Below are positions 1 to 9,388 of a DNA stretch of 64,000 bases, piece after piece; within the stretch, counting starts at the first letter, position 1, and each line of letters begins with the position of its first letter. A model generated the notes under the pieces. The model saw only the letters and a program-made list of their open reading frames with translations, ran no database searches and was not told the DNA's origin. Both the position numbers and the translations under genes were made by a program. The stretch comes from Acidimicrobiia bacterium. GTDB lineage: Bacteria; Actinomycetota; Acidimicrobiia; Acidimicrobiales; MedAcidi-G1. The stretch covers positions 60,091-124,090 of the forward strand of contig DUCC01000010.1 of NCBI GenBank assembly GCA_012959995.1. Direction: 5' to 3'.

Positions 1-1410
1 ACGAGTACGGAACCATTCCAACAACTCGGCTTCGAAACGGGTGACGTCCGCTACTTCGATGCCATCAAGGTGACCCCGGGTACCGGCCCACAGCGAAACG
101 GTTTGTTCTTCCATCAAAAGTGGAGAGTTCAAATCTTGCTTCAACAATTCCACCAAGCGGTAACCACGGTCAAGTTGCGATTGCGATACGGCATCCAGGT
201 CAGAACCGAACGCTGCGAAAGACTCCAACTCACGGAACTGCTGCAAGTCAGACTTGAGCGTACCTACGGCGCCTTTCATGGCTTTGGTTTGGGCGGCAGA
301 ACCCACGCGAGATACGGAAATACCCACATCTACAGCAGGACGTACCCCAGATTTGAACAGATCGTCTTGCAAGAAGATCTGGCCATCAGTAATGGAAATC
401 ACGTTGGTAGGGATGAAAGCCGAAACGTCGCCCGCTTTGGTCTCGATAATGGGCAAAGCGGTCATCGAACCGGCACCCAAATCGTCGCTCAACTTGGCGG
501 AGCGTTCCAACAAACGGCTGTGCAAGTAGAAAACATCGCCGGGGTAAGCCTCACGGCCCGGAGGACGACGAAGCAACAACGACATTTGTCGGTAAGCCTC
601 AGCTTGTTTAGAAAGGTCATCGTAAACCGCTAAAGCGTGCTGGCCTTGGTCCATCCAGTGTTGCCCAATGGCGCAACCGGCGTAAGGAGCCAAGTACTTG
701 AACGGTGCGGGTTCAGAGGCCGGAGCCATCACTACCACCGTGTATTCCATAGCACCATGAGCCTCAAGAACGGCCACGGTTTGCGCAACCGTAGAAGCCT
801 TTTGGCCAATAGCTACATAAACGCACTTCACGCCTTGACCAGCCTGGTTAATGATGGTGTCAATAGCAATAGTGGTTTTACCAGTTTTACGGTCACCAAT
901 GATCAACTCACGCTGACCACGCCCAATAGGGATCAAAGAGTCAATGGCTTTAATACCGGTCTGCATTGGTTCGTGCACCGGCTTACGACCCATAATGCCG
1001 GGAGCTTGGAGTTCCATGCGGCGTTGTTCAACATTGACCAACGGGCCCTTTCCGTCGATGGGTTCGCCCAAAGCGTTTACCACACGACCCAACATGCCGT
1101 CGCCCACGGGCAGCGCCAAAATGTCGCCGGTGGCCCGTACTGCTTGGCCCTCTTCGATGTCGTTTACCTCACCAAGGACCACCGCACCGATGGACCCTTC
1201 GTCAAGGTTAAGGGCAAGCCCAAAAGTGCCGCTCTCAAATTGGAGCAACTCGTTAACCGCTGCGCCGGGAAGACCCGATACACGAGCGATACCATCACCT
1301 ACGGAAATTACCCGCCCCACCTGGGATTGTTCCAGGCTTGGTTGGAAACCTTCAAGGTTTTTCTGGATAGCGGAGGCAATGTCCGCCGTGTTGATCGTCA
1401 GTTCAGCCAT
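1..1410 (-). CDS. atpA: ATP synthase F1 subunit alpha (3' end beyond window)
   Basis: Catalytic-hexamer alpha subunit of F1Fo ATP synthase; it binds nucleotide at the non-catalytic sites. The first 470 codons are present and the frame stays open to base 1, so the C-terminal end lies outside the window. Starting at the ATG at 1410, the protein begins [15 protein letters not shown] and carries the alpha signature [15 protein letters not shown] and the P-loop GDRKTGKT. The VYDDLSKQA stretch and [10 protein letters not shown] segment are typical of alpha rather than beta. It is the last visible gene of the minus-strand atp operon, 30 bp after atpH. Several long plus-strand frames over it are shadows. 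Confidence 0.97.
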   Translation of the reverse strand, partial: MAELTINTADIASAIQKNLEGFQPSLEQSQVGRVISVGDGIARVSGLPGAAVNELLQFESGTFGLALNLDEGSIGAVVLGEVNDIEEGQAVRATGDILALPVGDGMLGRVVNALGEPIDGKGPLVNVEQRRMELQAPGIMGRKPVHEPMQTGIKAIDSLIPIGRGQRELIIGDRKTGKTTIAIDTIINQAGQGVKCVYVAIGQKASTVAQTVAVLEAHGAMEYTVVVMAPASEPAPFKYLAPYAGCAIGQHWMDQGQHALAVYDDLSKQAEAYRQMSLLLRRPPGREAYPGDVFYLHSRLLERSAKLSDDLGAGSMTALPIIETKAGDVSAFIPTNVISITDGQIFLQDDLFKSGVRPAVDVGISVSRVGSAAQTKAMKGAVGTLKSDLQQFRELESFAAFGSDLDAVSQSQLDRGYRLVELLKQDLNSPLLMEEQTVSLWAGTRGHLDGIEVADVTRFEAELLEWFRTR

Positions 1411-1440
1411 TTTTCTCTCTCGTCTCTGATAGCTCGCCGG

Positions 1441-1971
1441 TTAGCGAAAGCTCTCACGAAGCTGGTTTAGGCGGCGTCGCACGCTGCCATCGATTATGTC
1501 GTCGCCGATTTCGGTGATTACCCCGCCCAAAACAGTTGGGTCAATAACCACTTTAATTTCGACGTCTTTGCCGGAAGAGGTTTTAATAGCCTCTGCCAAG
1601 CGTTGGCGTTGGTCGTCCGAAAGGTCGACCGCTGAACGCACGGTGGCGACAGCTTTATTGCGTGATGCGGCACTGCGTTCAATAAAGGCATCCACGATGG
1701 CGGGGAGGTCGGCGGCGCGGCCGGCTCCTACCACGAGGGATACCAACGCTGACGTAGTTGCTGTGGCTTGACCACTCAGGAGGTTTTCAACCACCTGGAG
1801 GCGTCGACCAGCGGGCACGTTTCCGTCAGCGAGCGTTGAACGCAGTTCGTCGTTGGACCGGATTGCCTGAGCAAAACCGAACAGTTCGTCTTCGACAACG
1901 GCAAGGTTTCCCTCTGCCGCCGCTACCGCGAACAAGGCTTCGGCGTAGCCGGCCACCTGGGGGTTAGCCAT
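1441..1971 (-). CDS. atpH: ATP synthase F1 subunit delta
   Basis: Delta (OSCP-like) subunit linking the F1 head to the peripheral stalk. It is 176 aa, normal for a stand-alone bacterial delta; it is not fused to the b subunit as in mycobacteria. It opens MANPQVAGYAEALF, the usual N-terminal helix, and ends with the conserved VVIDPTVLGGVITEIGDD then IDGSVRRRLNQL segment of the family. Its ATG overlaps the end of atpF by 8 bp, which suggests translational coupling. Position in the operon (atpF before, atpA after) fits the standard order. Confidence 0.96.
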   Translation of the reverse strand: MANPQVAGYAEALFAVAAAEGNLAVVEDELFGFAQAIRSNDELRSTLADGNVPAGRRLQVVENLLSGQATATTSALVSLVVGAGRAADLPAIVDAFIERSAASRNKAVATVRSAVDLSDDQRQRLAEAIKTSSGKDVEIKVVIDPTVLGGVITEIGDDIIDGSVRRRLNQLRESFR

Positions 1972-2674
1972 TGTTTCCGGCCACCTCGTCGATGTAAGCG
2001 TCGATCAGGCTGCCGTGCACTTCAGCGTTCAAGCTGGACTGCACTACCCGTTCGGCTGCACCCAAAGCGATGCCGGCCACTTCGGCCCGCAAGTCGGCTA
2101 TGGCTTGCTGACGTGAAGATTCCACGTCGGCAGCAGCGCGTTCACGCATTTCAGCAATAGAAGCTTCGGCTTGGACAGCCAAGTCAGCTTTAAGCTGATC
2201 AGCGGTTACCCGTGCTTCGTTGATGATGCGTGAAGACTCAGCTTTAGCGTCGGCCAACTGTGCTTCGTAATCGGTTTTTACCGATTGGGCATCAGTCTTG
2301 GCTTGTTCTGCAGCGTCAAGATCATCACGAATCTTGTCGGCCCGGGCATCCATAGCGCCTTTAACAGCGGGGAAGCCTTTCTTTACCATGATGACAAACA
2401 AGATCAAAAAGGCAGAACCGCCCCAGATGATTTCGTTTACTTCAGGGATAATGGGGCTTGGCGCTTCGAAGCACTTTTCGAGGGCGCTTTGCACGGCCTC
2501 GTCATGAGCGGCGTGTACAACGTCGCCATGGGCTTCTTCGATTGCCTCGGTGAACAGTTCGGCCATGCAGCCACCCACTGATTCGCCCGACGCAGAGGCC
2601 GGTCCGGACAAGGCCACAAGGCCCAGCACGGCAAGAAGCGGGGCCACCAGTAGGCGGTTCCGTAATTTGCTCAT
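1964..2674 (-). CDS. atpF: ATP synthase Fo subunit b with N-terminal extension
   Basis: Peripheral-stalk b subunit, 236 aa, noticeably longer than the usual 155-185 aa. Residues 1-29 look like a secretion signal (basic start, hydrophobic core, PASASG cleavage-like site). They are followed by about 50 residues containing Cys36 and Cys68, then the single membrane helix (about 80-97, SAFLILFVIMVKKG). A long charged coiled coil follows (ARADKIRDDLDAAEQAKTDA onward), typical of b. The signal peptide plus extracytoplasmic segment ahead of the membrane helix is unusual. The gene is between atpE (30 bp upstream) and atpH (8 bp overlap). Identity is secure from context and the coiled coil; the topology of the extension is inferred. 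Confidence 0.95.
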   Translation of the reverse strand: MSKLRNRLLVAPLLAVLGLVALSGPASASGESVGGCMAELFTEAIEEAHGDVVHAAHDEAVQSALEKCFEAPSPIIPEVNEIIWGGSAFLILFVIMVKKGFPAVKGAMDARADKIRDDLDAAEQAKTDAQSVKTDYEAQLADAKAESSRIINEARVTADQLKADLAVQAEASIAEMRERAAADVESSRQQAIADLRAEVAGIALGAAERVVQSSLNAEVHGSLIDAYIDEVAGNNG

Positions 2675-2704
2675 TGGTTTACTCTCTCTCGTCGTCGACG
2701 ATGC

Positions 2705-3016
<312 letters not shown>

Positions 3017-3048
3017 TTATTAATATTGATCTTTTACTTCGTTGCGCC

Positions 3049-3816
3049 CTAGTGAGCAGGGTGCAGCGAACCGCCGATGTATACAGCAGTAAGAATGGTG
3101 AAGATGAAGGCCTGCAAGACCGACACCAAGATTTCAAAGCCGGTCATCATGACCAGCATGGCAAAGGGGGCCGCCGCACCAATATAGGTGGCGTCCCACA
3201 GGGCCGTAGAAAGAACGGCGAAGGTCACCAACAAAAGGTGGCCGGCCACCATGTTGGCCCAAAGCCGGATAGCCAACGAGAAAGGCCGCACCACAAAAGT
3301 GGAGACCAATTCGATGGGAGTAACGATGAGGTAAAGCGCCTTGGGCACGCCCGGAGGGAAAAGTGAGTTCTTGAGGTAGCCACCCAACCCTTGAGACTTA
3401 ATACCCACCACGTTGTAAATAACCCAAACCACTAACGCCAAAGTGATGGGTACCGCCATGCGACTGTTGGCGGGAAACTGAATACCAGGAATAACTTCGA
3501 AAATGTTAGAAAATAAGATGAAGAAAAACATGGTGGTCAAGAAAGGCATAAACTTTTTGCCTTCTGGGCCGATGGTTTCCATCACCACAGATTCTTCAAT
3601 GAAATTAATGCCTGACTCAGCAACGTGCTGCATGCCAGCGGGAACCATTGATGTTTGCTTGCGGCCCGCCACCAAAAAGATGAGCAAGGTAAGAATTACC
3701 GCAGCAAAGTAAATGAGTACCGATTTGTTGATGGCGTAAAAGGTGCCATTAAAGAAAATGTCGGGCCACTCAAAGAGATGACTGACTGGTGGGAAGTCGA
3801 GTGCGAGCACGTTCAC
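3049..3816 (-). CDS. atpB: ATP synthase Fo subunit a
   Basis: Stator subunit a, 255 aa, which forms the proton half-channels against the c ring. It is strongly hydrophobic with several membrane helices. The essential arginine is seen in RPFSLAIRLWANMVAGH, matching the LRLFGN region of the E. coli protein. The N-terminal FNGTFYAINKSV and the LPF/FFFILFSNIFEVIPG segments are also family-typical. The start is GTG at 3816, with AGGAG about 12 nt upstream inside the end of the atpI-like gene. A second in-frame GTG at 3810 is an alternative. Confidence 0.96.
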   Translation of the reverse strand: MNVLALDFPPVSHLFEWPDIFFNGTFYAINKSVLIYFAAVILTLLIFLVAGRKQTSMVPAGMQHVAESGINFIEESVVMETIGPEGKKFMPFLTTMFFFILFSNIFEVIPGIQFPANSRMAVPITLALVVWVIYNVVGIKSQGLGGYLKNSLFPPGVPKALYLIVTPIELVSTFVVRPFSLAIRLWANMVAGHLLLVTFAVLSTALWDATYIGAAAPFAMLVMMTGFEILVSVLQAFIFTILTAVYIGGSLHPAH

Positions 3817-3824
3817 TTTTGGTG

Positions 3825-4262
3825 CTACTCCTGAGGCTTAAGGTCGGTGGGTGCCAACCCGGGGAAAGCCAGCGACGCCGCAACGTGCTTGGTCTCCCAG
3901 GTAAGCAAACCCAGATGAGTAATGAGAAGGGTTATTGCGAAGGGCACGGTAGCGAACCATTCACCGTTTCTGACAACTAAAACGACAGCAGTCATAAAAC
4001 CGAGGCGAAAAAGGTAACCAAAAAGCACGGCACCGTAAAGAGCGTTAAGCGAAATGGCCATGGCTCGAGCGATAATGGCGGCGCCCAAACGAAAATTCAA
4101 AGCCACCAAGGCAAGGGCCAGCGCCGCAGATGCTGCCCCGCTCAAACCATCAAAAAGTGCTCCCACCAGCAGAAACGCTGGCAAAACCATCAAGGCTCGG
4201 CGCGATAAATCTCGGGCAACTTCTTGTTCGGGGTTCACCGCAGCGTCCAGAGTCATGTTCAC
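3825..4262 (-). CDS. AtpI-like small membrane protein of the atp operon
   Basis: A 145-aa protein with four predicted membrane stretches (about 27-50, 56-72, 74-98 and 104-122) in the position of atpI (ATP synthase subunit I), directly before atpB. Family members help assemble the c ring or move Mg2+/Ca2+. The sequence is poorly conserved, as usual for AtpI, so the call rests mainly on size, topology and position. It starts at GTG 4262, which overlaps the stop of the preceding AtpZ-like gene by 4 bp (GTGA); an ATG two codons in (4256) is an alternative. Confidence 0.75.
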   Translation of the reverse strand: MNMTLDAAVNPEQEVARDLSRRALMVLPAFLLVGALFDGLSGAASAALALALVALNFRLGAAIIARAMAISLNALYGAVLFGYLFRLGFMTAVVLVVRNGEWFATVPFAITLLITHLGLLTWETKHVAASLAFPGLAPTDLKPQE

Positions 4263-4561
4263 ACCAGCGGCCCGTTAGCTCGCCAAGCTTTACGTCGCTC
4301 GGCAACTTGGTGTTCAAGATTATTTGTGTAGTTATGAAAAGTTTTCCACGAGGCATAGGCCACGGTAAGTAAAACGAAGGCCACGGTGAAGAGCGGGGAG
4401 GTACCGATTTGGCCGTCAAGCAACCAACCGAGAAAACCAAAAATCACCGGGGTCACCACCATTTCAAAAGCAGCAGCGAAGGCGTCAGCAAAGCCTTGCT
4501 TCAGTTCGCGTGATTCGTTTTGTTCCATAAACAAAAAATCCTCTGCCCGGGTAGTTGGCAC
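4259..4561 (-). CDS. AtpZ/AtpI-family protein, first gene of atp operon
   Basis: A 100-aa protein with two membrane helices (about 33-50 and 58-75) and the pattern FAAAFEMVVTPVIFGFLGWLLDG. This matches the AtpZ family (small partner of AtpI; Mg2+/Ca2+ transport or c-ring assembly). It opens the operon. The GTG at 4561 has a good AAGGAGG about 12 nt upstream; the ATG at 4528 (MEQNESREL) has GAGG 11 nt upstream and is a real alternative. The gene is coupled to the next one by a 4-bp overlap. Confidence 0.75.
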   Translation of the reverse strand: MPTTRAEDFLFMEQNESRELKQGFADAFAAAFEMVVTPVIFGFLGWLLDGQIGTSPLFTVAFVLLTVAYASWKTFHNYTNNLEHQVAERRKAWRANGPLV

Positions 4562-4591
4562 AACGAGGTAAATCCTCCTTGACCGTTAACA

Positions 4592-4620
4592 AATCTATTC
4601 ACTCAAGACAGGGTCGGCAA
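4592..4620 (-). promoter_or_regulatory. Candidate promoter of the atp operon
   Basis: In the 89-bp gap between the wecA-like gene and the atp operon the minus strand has TTGCCG (4620-4615) and TAGATT (4597-4592) separated by exactly 17 bp. Transcription would start near 4585 and leave a short leader carrying AAGGAGG. A short inverted repeat GGGT-N5-ACCC overlaps the -35. This is pattern matching only. Confidence 0.4.
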
Positions 4621-4650
4621 CCCAAACGGGCGCCTTTACTGCCAAATCGG

Positions 4651-5763
4651 TCACACCGTTTCTTCGTTTGTTCGAAACCTGGGGTGAAGAACCGTAAAAA
4701 GAGCCAGGCATACCGCAGCGATACCCATAGGCACCAAAGCATCGCCTTCCCCGGTGTAGGTAGGCCACAGTACAAACCCCGACAACAATGCCGTCCATGC
4801 CCACAAAATAAACACCGTCCGCCGATGTCCGTGACCCAGACGCATCAAACGATGATGCAAATGATCTTTGTCCGCTTGGGTCACCTTTAACCCTCGAGTA
4901 GCCACCCGACGAATAATAGCGAAGGTCATATCCAGCAACGGCACCCCCAACACGATGATAGGAATAAAAATCGGGGCGAAGAAAAAGAACGACTGCCCGC
5001 TAAACGGAGCGTCCGTGCGACCCCCCACCGCCACGGTAGATGCCGCCATCAACAGCCCTAAAAGCAACGCCCCCCCATCACCCATAAAAATACGGGCCGG
5101 ATGCACGTTGTGAGGCAAAAACCCTACACACACCCCCACGGTGAGCAAAGCAATAAGCGACCCCGGGTTGCCGTCAAACAAAACCCCCGACTCTTCAAGT
5201 TGTAAGGCGTAAAGAAAAAACGTTAACGCAGCAATACCAACAATGCCGGCGGCTAAACCATCGAGCCCATCAATGAGGTTCACAGCGTTGGCGATAAGCA
5301 CCACCCAAACCACGGTAAGCAAGGCGGAAAGATCTGGCGAGAGAATGACTAAATCCAAAAACGGTATGCGCAACACCAGCAACGAAATACCCGCCAGAGA
5401 TAAAATGCTGGCCCCGGCCACCATGCCGGCCACCTTGGCGGGAGCCGACACCGGACGCACATCGTCGAGCACCCCGACCCCACACATCAAAGTAGCGGCC
5501 AGCAAAAAGCCGACCATTTCGGTGGGGGACGCAAATACTGCGGCGAAGTCCCCTAACGCCCAAGCGGTCAGTAAACCCGCAAGCAACCCCACGTACATGG
5601 CCACCCCGCCCAACGGAGGCGTGGGGTAGGAATGCACATTGCGATCATCGGGGGCCACCAAAACCCCAGCCCGTACCGCTACACGCATAGCAATTGGGGT
5701 GGCTGCTGCGGTGACCGAAGCGGTCACTCCTCCAACGATTATGAAGGCCAGCGGGCTCGGCAT
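4651..5763 (-). CDS. WecA/TagO/MraY-family undecaprenyl-phosphate sugar-1-phosphate transferase
   Basis: Polytopic membrane enzyme, 370 aa, that moves a sugar-1-phosphate (usually GlcNAc-1-P) from a UDP-sugar onto undecaprenyl phosphate, starting a cell-surface glycan. Family motifs in order: PTPPLGGVAMY near the N-terminus, the Mg2+-binding GVLDDVRP, NAVNLIDGLDGLAAG, RIFMGDGGALLLG and the cytoplasmic DKDHLHHRL histidine loop. About ten membrane helices can be seen. It sits between glyA and the atp operon, as rfe/wecA does in other actinobacteria. MraY itself is less likely because the HLHH loop and context fit WecA better. Confidence 0.88.
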   Translation of the reverse strand: MPSPLAFIIVGGVTASVTAAATPIAMRVAVRAGVLVAPDDRNVHSYPTPPLGGVAMYVGLLAGLLTAWALGDFAAVFASPTEMVGFLLAATLMCGVGVLDDVRPVSAPAKVAGMVAGASILSLAGISLLVLRIPFLDLVILSPDLSALLTVVWVVLIANAVNLIDGLDGLAAGIVGIAALTFFLYALQLEESGVLFDGNPGSLIALLTVGVCVGFLPHNVHPARIFMGDGGALLLGLLMAASTVAVGGRTDAPFSGQSFFFFAPIFIPIIVLGVPLLDMTFAIIRRVATRGLKVTQADKDHLHHRLMRLGHGHRRTVFILWAWTALLSGFVLWPTYTGEGDALVPMGIAAVCLALFTVLHPRFRTNEETV

Positions 5764-5781
5764 AAAAAGAACTTACGCTTT

Positions 5782-7026
5782 CTAACCCTCGTAGGGGGTG
5801 AATTGTTGACAGAGGTCCATTACTTCACTGCGCACTTGGGCGATGACTGCGTCGTCTTCACGCCCGGTCAGGGTGCGGGCAATGAAGCCGGCAATCTGCG
5901 CCATCTCTGGCTCTTTCATCCCTTGGGTCGTGGTGGAAGGGGTGCCGATGCGCACTCCGCTGGTCACAAAAGGTGACCGTGGGTCGTCAGGTACGGTATT
6001 TTTGTTCAGCGTGATTCCTGCGCGGTCAAGCACTGTTTGTGCAACGGCCCCGGTGAGGTCTGGGTCAAAGGTGCGAAGGTCTACCACCATTAAGTGGTTA
6101 TCGGTGCCGCCAGAAACTATGCGGAAACCGTGGCCACTCAGGGCTTTGGCTAGCGCTGCTGCGTTGGCCACAATTTGTGCCGCGTAAACGGCAAACGATG
6201 GGTCGGCGGCTTCTTTGAAAGCCACCGCTTTAGCAGCGATGTGGTGTTCAAGCGGCCCGCCTTGAGTACCGGGGAAAATAGCTTTATCTATTGCTTTAGC
6301 GTGTTCTTCTCGGCTCAAAATACAGCCGCCTCGTGGGCCCCGCAGAGTTTTATGCGTGGTGAAGGTCACGATGTCGCAGTAAGGCACCGGGTTGGGGTGC
6401 ACTCCCCCGGCAATAAGACCAGCGATGTGGGCCGCATCAAACATCAGCAACGCCCCGACCTCATCGGCAATTTCTCGCAAGGGAGCTGGTTCAATAATGC
6501 GCGAGTAGGCGGTGGCTCCGGCCACAATCATCTTGGGCTGGTTGGCATGAGCCAAGGCACGGATTTCTTCGTAGTCCAAGCGTTCGTCGCTAGCGGTTAA
6601 ACCGTAGGAAATAAAGTTATAGAGAATCCCGCTGGCGTTAACCGAAGACCCGTGGGTGAGGTGGCCGCCGTGGTCAAGGCTGAGGCCCAAGACGGTGTCG
6701 CCGGGCTGCAGCAAGGCCTGGTAAACCGCCATGTTGGCGTTGGCTCCTGAGTGGGGTTGCACGTTGGCGTGTTCTGCCCCAAACAAGGCTTTGACCCGGT
6801 CACGGGCCAAGTCTTCTACTTCGTCGACAAACTCGTTGCCCCCGTAGTAACGCTTGCCGGGGTAACCCTCGGCGTATTTGTTGGTCAGCACCGAACCGGA
6901 GGCTTCTAGCACCGCTGGTGACGCAAAGTTTTCTGAAGCAATGAGTTGCAGGGTGGTGTTTTGACGTATTTTTTCTTGATCGACGTAACCAAAAAGTTCT
7001 TCGTCTCGGGTGGTGGGCCAAGGCAT
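5782..7026 (-). CDS. glyA: Serine hydroxymethyltransferase
   Basis: PLP enzyme interconverting serine and glycine with transfer of a one-carbon unit to tetrahydrofolate; 414 aa, normal length. It shows [18 protein letters not shown] and the substrate region [16 protein letters not shown]. The PLP lysine is Lys226 in [15 protein letters not shown], and the C-terminal segment [15 protein letters not shown] is typical. An AAGGA lies 8 nt before the ATG. It is followed 18 bp later by the wecA-like gene on the same strand and preceded by a terminator-like hairpin. Confidence 0.98.
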   Translation of the reverse strand: MPWPTTRDEELFGYVDQEKIRQNTTLQLIASENFASPAVLEASGSVLTNKYAEGYPGKRYYGGNEFVDEVEDLARDRVKALFGAEHANVQPHSGANANMAVYQALLQPGDTVLGLSLDHGGHLTHGSSVNASGILYNFISYGLTASDERLDYEEIRALAHANQPKMIVAGATAYSRIIEPAPLREIADEVGALLMFDAAHIAGLIAGGVHPNPVPYCDIVTFTTHKTLRGPRGGCILSREEHAKAIDKAIFPGTQGGPLEHHIAAKAVAFKEAADPSFAVYAAQIVANAAALAKALSGHGFRIVSGGTDNHLMVVDLRTFDPDLTGAVAQTVLDRAGITLNKNTVPDDPRSPFVTSGVRIGTPSTTTQGMKEPEMAQIAGFIARTLTGREDDAVIAQVRSEVMDLCQQFTPYEG

Positions 7027-7050
7027 GTCATCGTCCTTTGTTTAAGAAAC

Positions 7051-7075
7051 AATAAAAGCAACTGTTGATAGTTGC
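7051..7075 (-). terminator. Terminator-like hairpin between the LysR gene and glyA
   Basis: The minus strand reads GCAACT-N6-AGTTGC followed by TTTTATTGTTT, a 6-bp stem and a U-rich tail placed 44 nt after the LysR-type gene stop. The stem is only half GC, so strength is doubtful. Its position 25 nt before the glyA start also allows an attenuation role. Confidence 0.45.
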
Positions 7076-7118
7076 CGGTGTCGGCAGGCTAGCGGTCTTG
7101 AACCGAGGGAGTTGGTTG

Positions 7119-8006
7119 TCAAGCCGAGTTTTCTAACGCAGCGATTAAGGCTTCGGTCGCTGGATCGGGTGGTGCGGCAGTCCGACGAGCGATTACTAAC
7201 TTACGTTTCGCTATCGGGAGGCGGCGCACCGGGGTGAGGGGGTCAACGCCGGACTCGGCCTGTACCGGGGGCAGCACGGCCCAACCCAGACCCAGGCGAA
7301 CCATTTCTCGTAACACTTCAGGCTGGTTGGACTCTGCAACAACCTCGTAGGCCATTCCTTCGGCGGCGAGAGCGGCGGCGATTACCGAGCGAGTATGCGA
7401 TCCCGCCGGAAACGACACCCACGGCCCCCACTTAAGCATTGGGTGTTGCTTGATATCTGGGGGTGCATAAACCATGAGCGGTTCTTCGCAGAGCAGGGTG
7501 ACGTCGATGCCCGGAGGGGCGGGGGTCGGGTCAACACAAAGCACCAAGTCAAGGTCTCCGGACTGGAGGGCTTCAAGCAGAGGCCCGGAGGGAGCCACGG
7601 TGAGGTGCAGGTCTACTTCAGGGCTGTCTTGGTGAAAGCGGCGAATGGCTTCGGCTTTGTGGTGCACCGCAACGGCGTCAATAGATCCGAGCCGTATTTG
7701 GCCGGTGCTGCCACTTTTTTGTGCTTCTGCCCAGCGAGCGAGGTCGCGGGTTTCGGCTACTACCCGGCGGGCATGGGCCAACACTTGGTTGGCTTGGCGG
7801 CGCAACACGGTCGAGCGGCCCTGGCGCTCAAAAAGTGGGAGCCCGACCCGGCGTTCAAGTTCGGTGAGCCCCTGGGTAAGTGCCGAAGCAGTGACTCCAA
7901 GGTTTTGGGCGGCGGCGGCTCGGGTGGGGTGATCGGCGGCGGCCACCAGGTACTCAAGTTGTTGCACACTGAGGTTCGGTAACAGCATTGGTTCTCGAGA
8001 TGACAT
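7119..8006 (-). CDS. LysR-family transcriptional regulator
   Basis: One-component regulator, 295 aa from the ATG at 8006. The N-terminal winged helix-turn-helix is seen in LSVQQLEYLVAAADHPTRAAAAQNLGVTASAL then TQGLTELERRVGLPLFERQGR. A substrate-binding-protein-like effector domain fills the rest (GQIRLGSIDAVAV onward). The longer frame begins at a TTG at 8024 with no ribosome site; the ATG at 8006 has AAGAAG-like purines upstream and is preferred. It is divergent from the inositol-3-phosphate synthase gene with a palindrome between them, so that gene and itself are the likely targets (inference). The ligand is unknown. Confidence 0.9.
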   Translation of the reverse strand: MSSREPMLLPNLSVQQLEYLVAAADHPTRAAAAQNLGVTASALTQGLTELERRVGLPLFERQGRSTVLRRQANQVLAHARRVVAETRDLARWAEAQKSGSTGQIRLGSIDAVAVHHKAEAIRRFHQDSPEVDLHLTVAPSGPLLEALQSGDLDLVLCVDPTPAPPGIDVTLLCEEPLMVYAPPDIKQHPMLKWGPWVSFPAGSHTRSVIAAALAAEGMAYEVVAESNQPEVLREMVRLGLGWAVLPPVQAESGVDPLTPVRRLPIAKRKLVIARRTAAPPDPATEALIAALENSA

Positions 8007-8023
8007 GTGGTTCTTCTTTCGCA

Positions 8024-8044
8024 ATATTAAGTCTTGCTTAATAT
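8024..8044. promoter_or_regulatory. Palindrome in the LysR / ino1 divergent region
   Basis: Perfect inverted repeat: arms ATATTAAG (8024-8031) and CTTAATAT (8037-8044) around a 5-bp spacer. It contains the T-N11-A core expected of a LysR-type operator and lies between the two divergent genes, just upstream of both starts. The assignment as the operator of the adjacent regulator is inference. Confidence 0.65.
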
Positions 8045-8083
8045 AACAACATAAACGTTGACCAATGCTTATGCTTGCTCGCT

Positions 8084-9388
8084 ATGACTGAACAAATGAA
8101 CATCAAACCCGCAACCGGAAAATTGGGGGTCCTTACCCCGGGCCTCGGTGCTGTTTCCTCTACCTTTATCGCCGGCGTAATTGCCGCCCGCAAAGGCCTC
8201 AGCGCCCCCATCGGGTCACTCACCCAAATGGCTCACATCCGCCTCGGCGGCCGAGAAGAAAACCGCAACCCACTGATTCGCGAATTCGTGCCCCTGGCCG
8301 AACTCGACGACCTGGTCTTCGGCGGCTGGGACCCCATCTCACCGAACGCTCTTGAAGCAGCCCGCACCTGCGGCGTGCTCGACGAAAAAGACCTCGCTCC
8401 CCTCTCTGCCGAACTCGAAGGCATCGTCCCCATGGACGCCGTGTTCGACCAACGCTGGGTTAAAAGACTTGACGGAGTTCGCGTAAAAAACATCGCCTCC
8501 AAATGGGAACAAGCCGAAGCCCTCATTGCCGACATCGAACATTTCCGCATCGAAAATAACTGCGACCGTTTGGTCATGGTGTGGTGCGGATCCACCGAGG
8601 CCTACCAAGAGCCCAGCGAAGTACACGACACCGTGGCTGCCTTCGAAGCCGGCTTGCACGCCAACGACGAAAACATTTCTCCCAGCCAGATTTACGTCTA
8701 CGCCGCCCTCATGAGCGACGTGCCTTTCGCCAACGGAGCACCCAACCTTTCTACCGACTTGCCTTGCATGATTGAACTCTCCGCCACCCGCGGCGTACCC
8801 ATCGTCGGCAAAGACTTCAAAACTGGTCAAACCTGGATGAAAACCCTATTGGCCCCCGGTATCAAAGCTCGCATGTTGGGCTTGCGCGGCTGGTACTCCA
8901 CCAACATTTTGGGTAATCGAGACGGCGAAGTACTCGACGACCCAGAAAACTTCAAAACCAAAGAAATGTCCAAACTCGGCGTACTGGATGCCATCTTGCA
9001 ACCCGAGTCCTACCCCGACCTTTACGGCAACATCGACCACGTGGTGCGCATCAACTACTACCCACCTCGCGGCGACAACAAAGAAGGCTGGGACAACATT
9101 GATATCTTCGGCTGGTTGGGTTACCCCATGCAGATCAAGGTCGACTTCTTGTGCCGTGACTCCATCTTGGCCGCCCCCATCGTCTTGGACCTCGCCTTAT
9201 TTATGGACCTCGCTCACCGAGCCGGCCAATCAGGCGTACAAGAATGGCTGTCCTTCTATTTGAAGGCCCCACAATCCACCACCGACGCCGGGCCCGAACA
9301 CGACTTGTTTATTCAACAAACCAAGTTAAAGAACACCTTGCGCGAATGGATGGGTGAACAGCCAGTAACCCACTCCGAAGCGGGTTAG
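8084..9388 (+). CDS. ino1: Inositol-3-phosphate synthase (MIPS)
   Basis: NAD-dependent conversion of glucose-6-phosphate to myo-inositol-1-phosphate (1L-myo-inositol 3-phosphate), the entry to inositol phospholipids and, in actinobacteria, mycothiol. The protein is 434 aa, with the dinucleotide-binding start GKLGVLTPGLGAVSSTFIAG, the conserved GKDFKTGQTWMKT and the family signature STNILGNRDGEVLDDP with FKTKEMSK. The C-terminal WDNIDIFGWLGYPMQIKVDFL is also typical. A TTG at 8075 would add three residues; the ATG at 8084 has TATGCT 8 nt before it and no ribosome site. It is divergent from a LysR-type regulator. Its stop abuts that of the convergent acyl-CoA ligase. Confidence 0.95.
   Translation: MTEQMNIKPATGKLGVLTPGLGAVSSTFIAGVIAARKGLSAPIGSLTQMAHIRLGGREENRNPLIREFVPLAELDDLVFGGWDPISPNALEAARTCGVLDEKDLAPLSAELEGIVPMDAVFDQRWVKRLDGVRVKNIASKWEQAEALIADIEHFRIENNCDRLVMVWCGSTEAYQEPSEVHDTVAAFEAGLHANDENISPSQIYVYAALMSDVPFANGAPNLSTDLPCMIELSATRGVPIVGKDFKTGQTWMKTLLAPGIKARMLGLRGWYSTNILGNRDGEVLDDPENFKTKEMSKLGVLDAILQPESYPDLYGNIDHVVRINYYPPRGDNKEGWDNIDIFGWLGYPMQIKVDFLCRDSILAAPIVLDLALFMDLAHRAGQSGVQEWLSFYLKAPQSTTDAGPEHDLFIQQTKLKNTLREWMGEQPVTHSEAG

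Noticed and set aside
637..1470. Long plus-strand open frames opposite atpA (also 70-633 and 944-1429).
   Set aside because: They are antisense shadows of the clearly conserved atpA frame, with no recognisable protein content.
8058..8063. TTGACC as a -35 box for ino1.
   Set aside because: Only 6 bp separate it from the TATGCT box, and no -10 lies 16-18 bp downstream.
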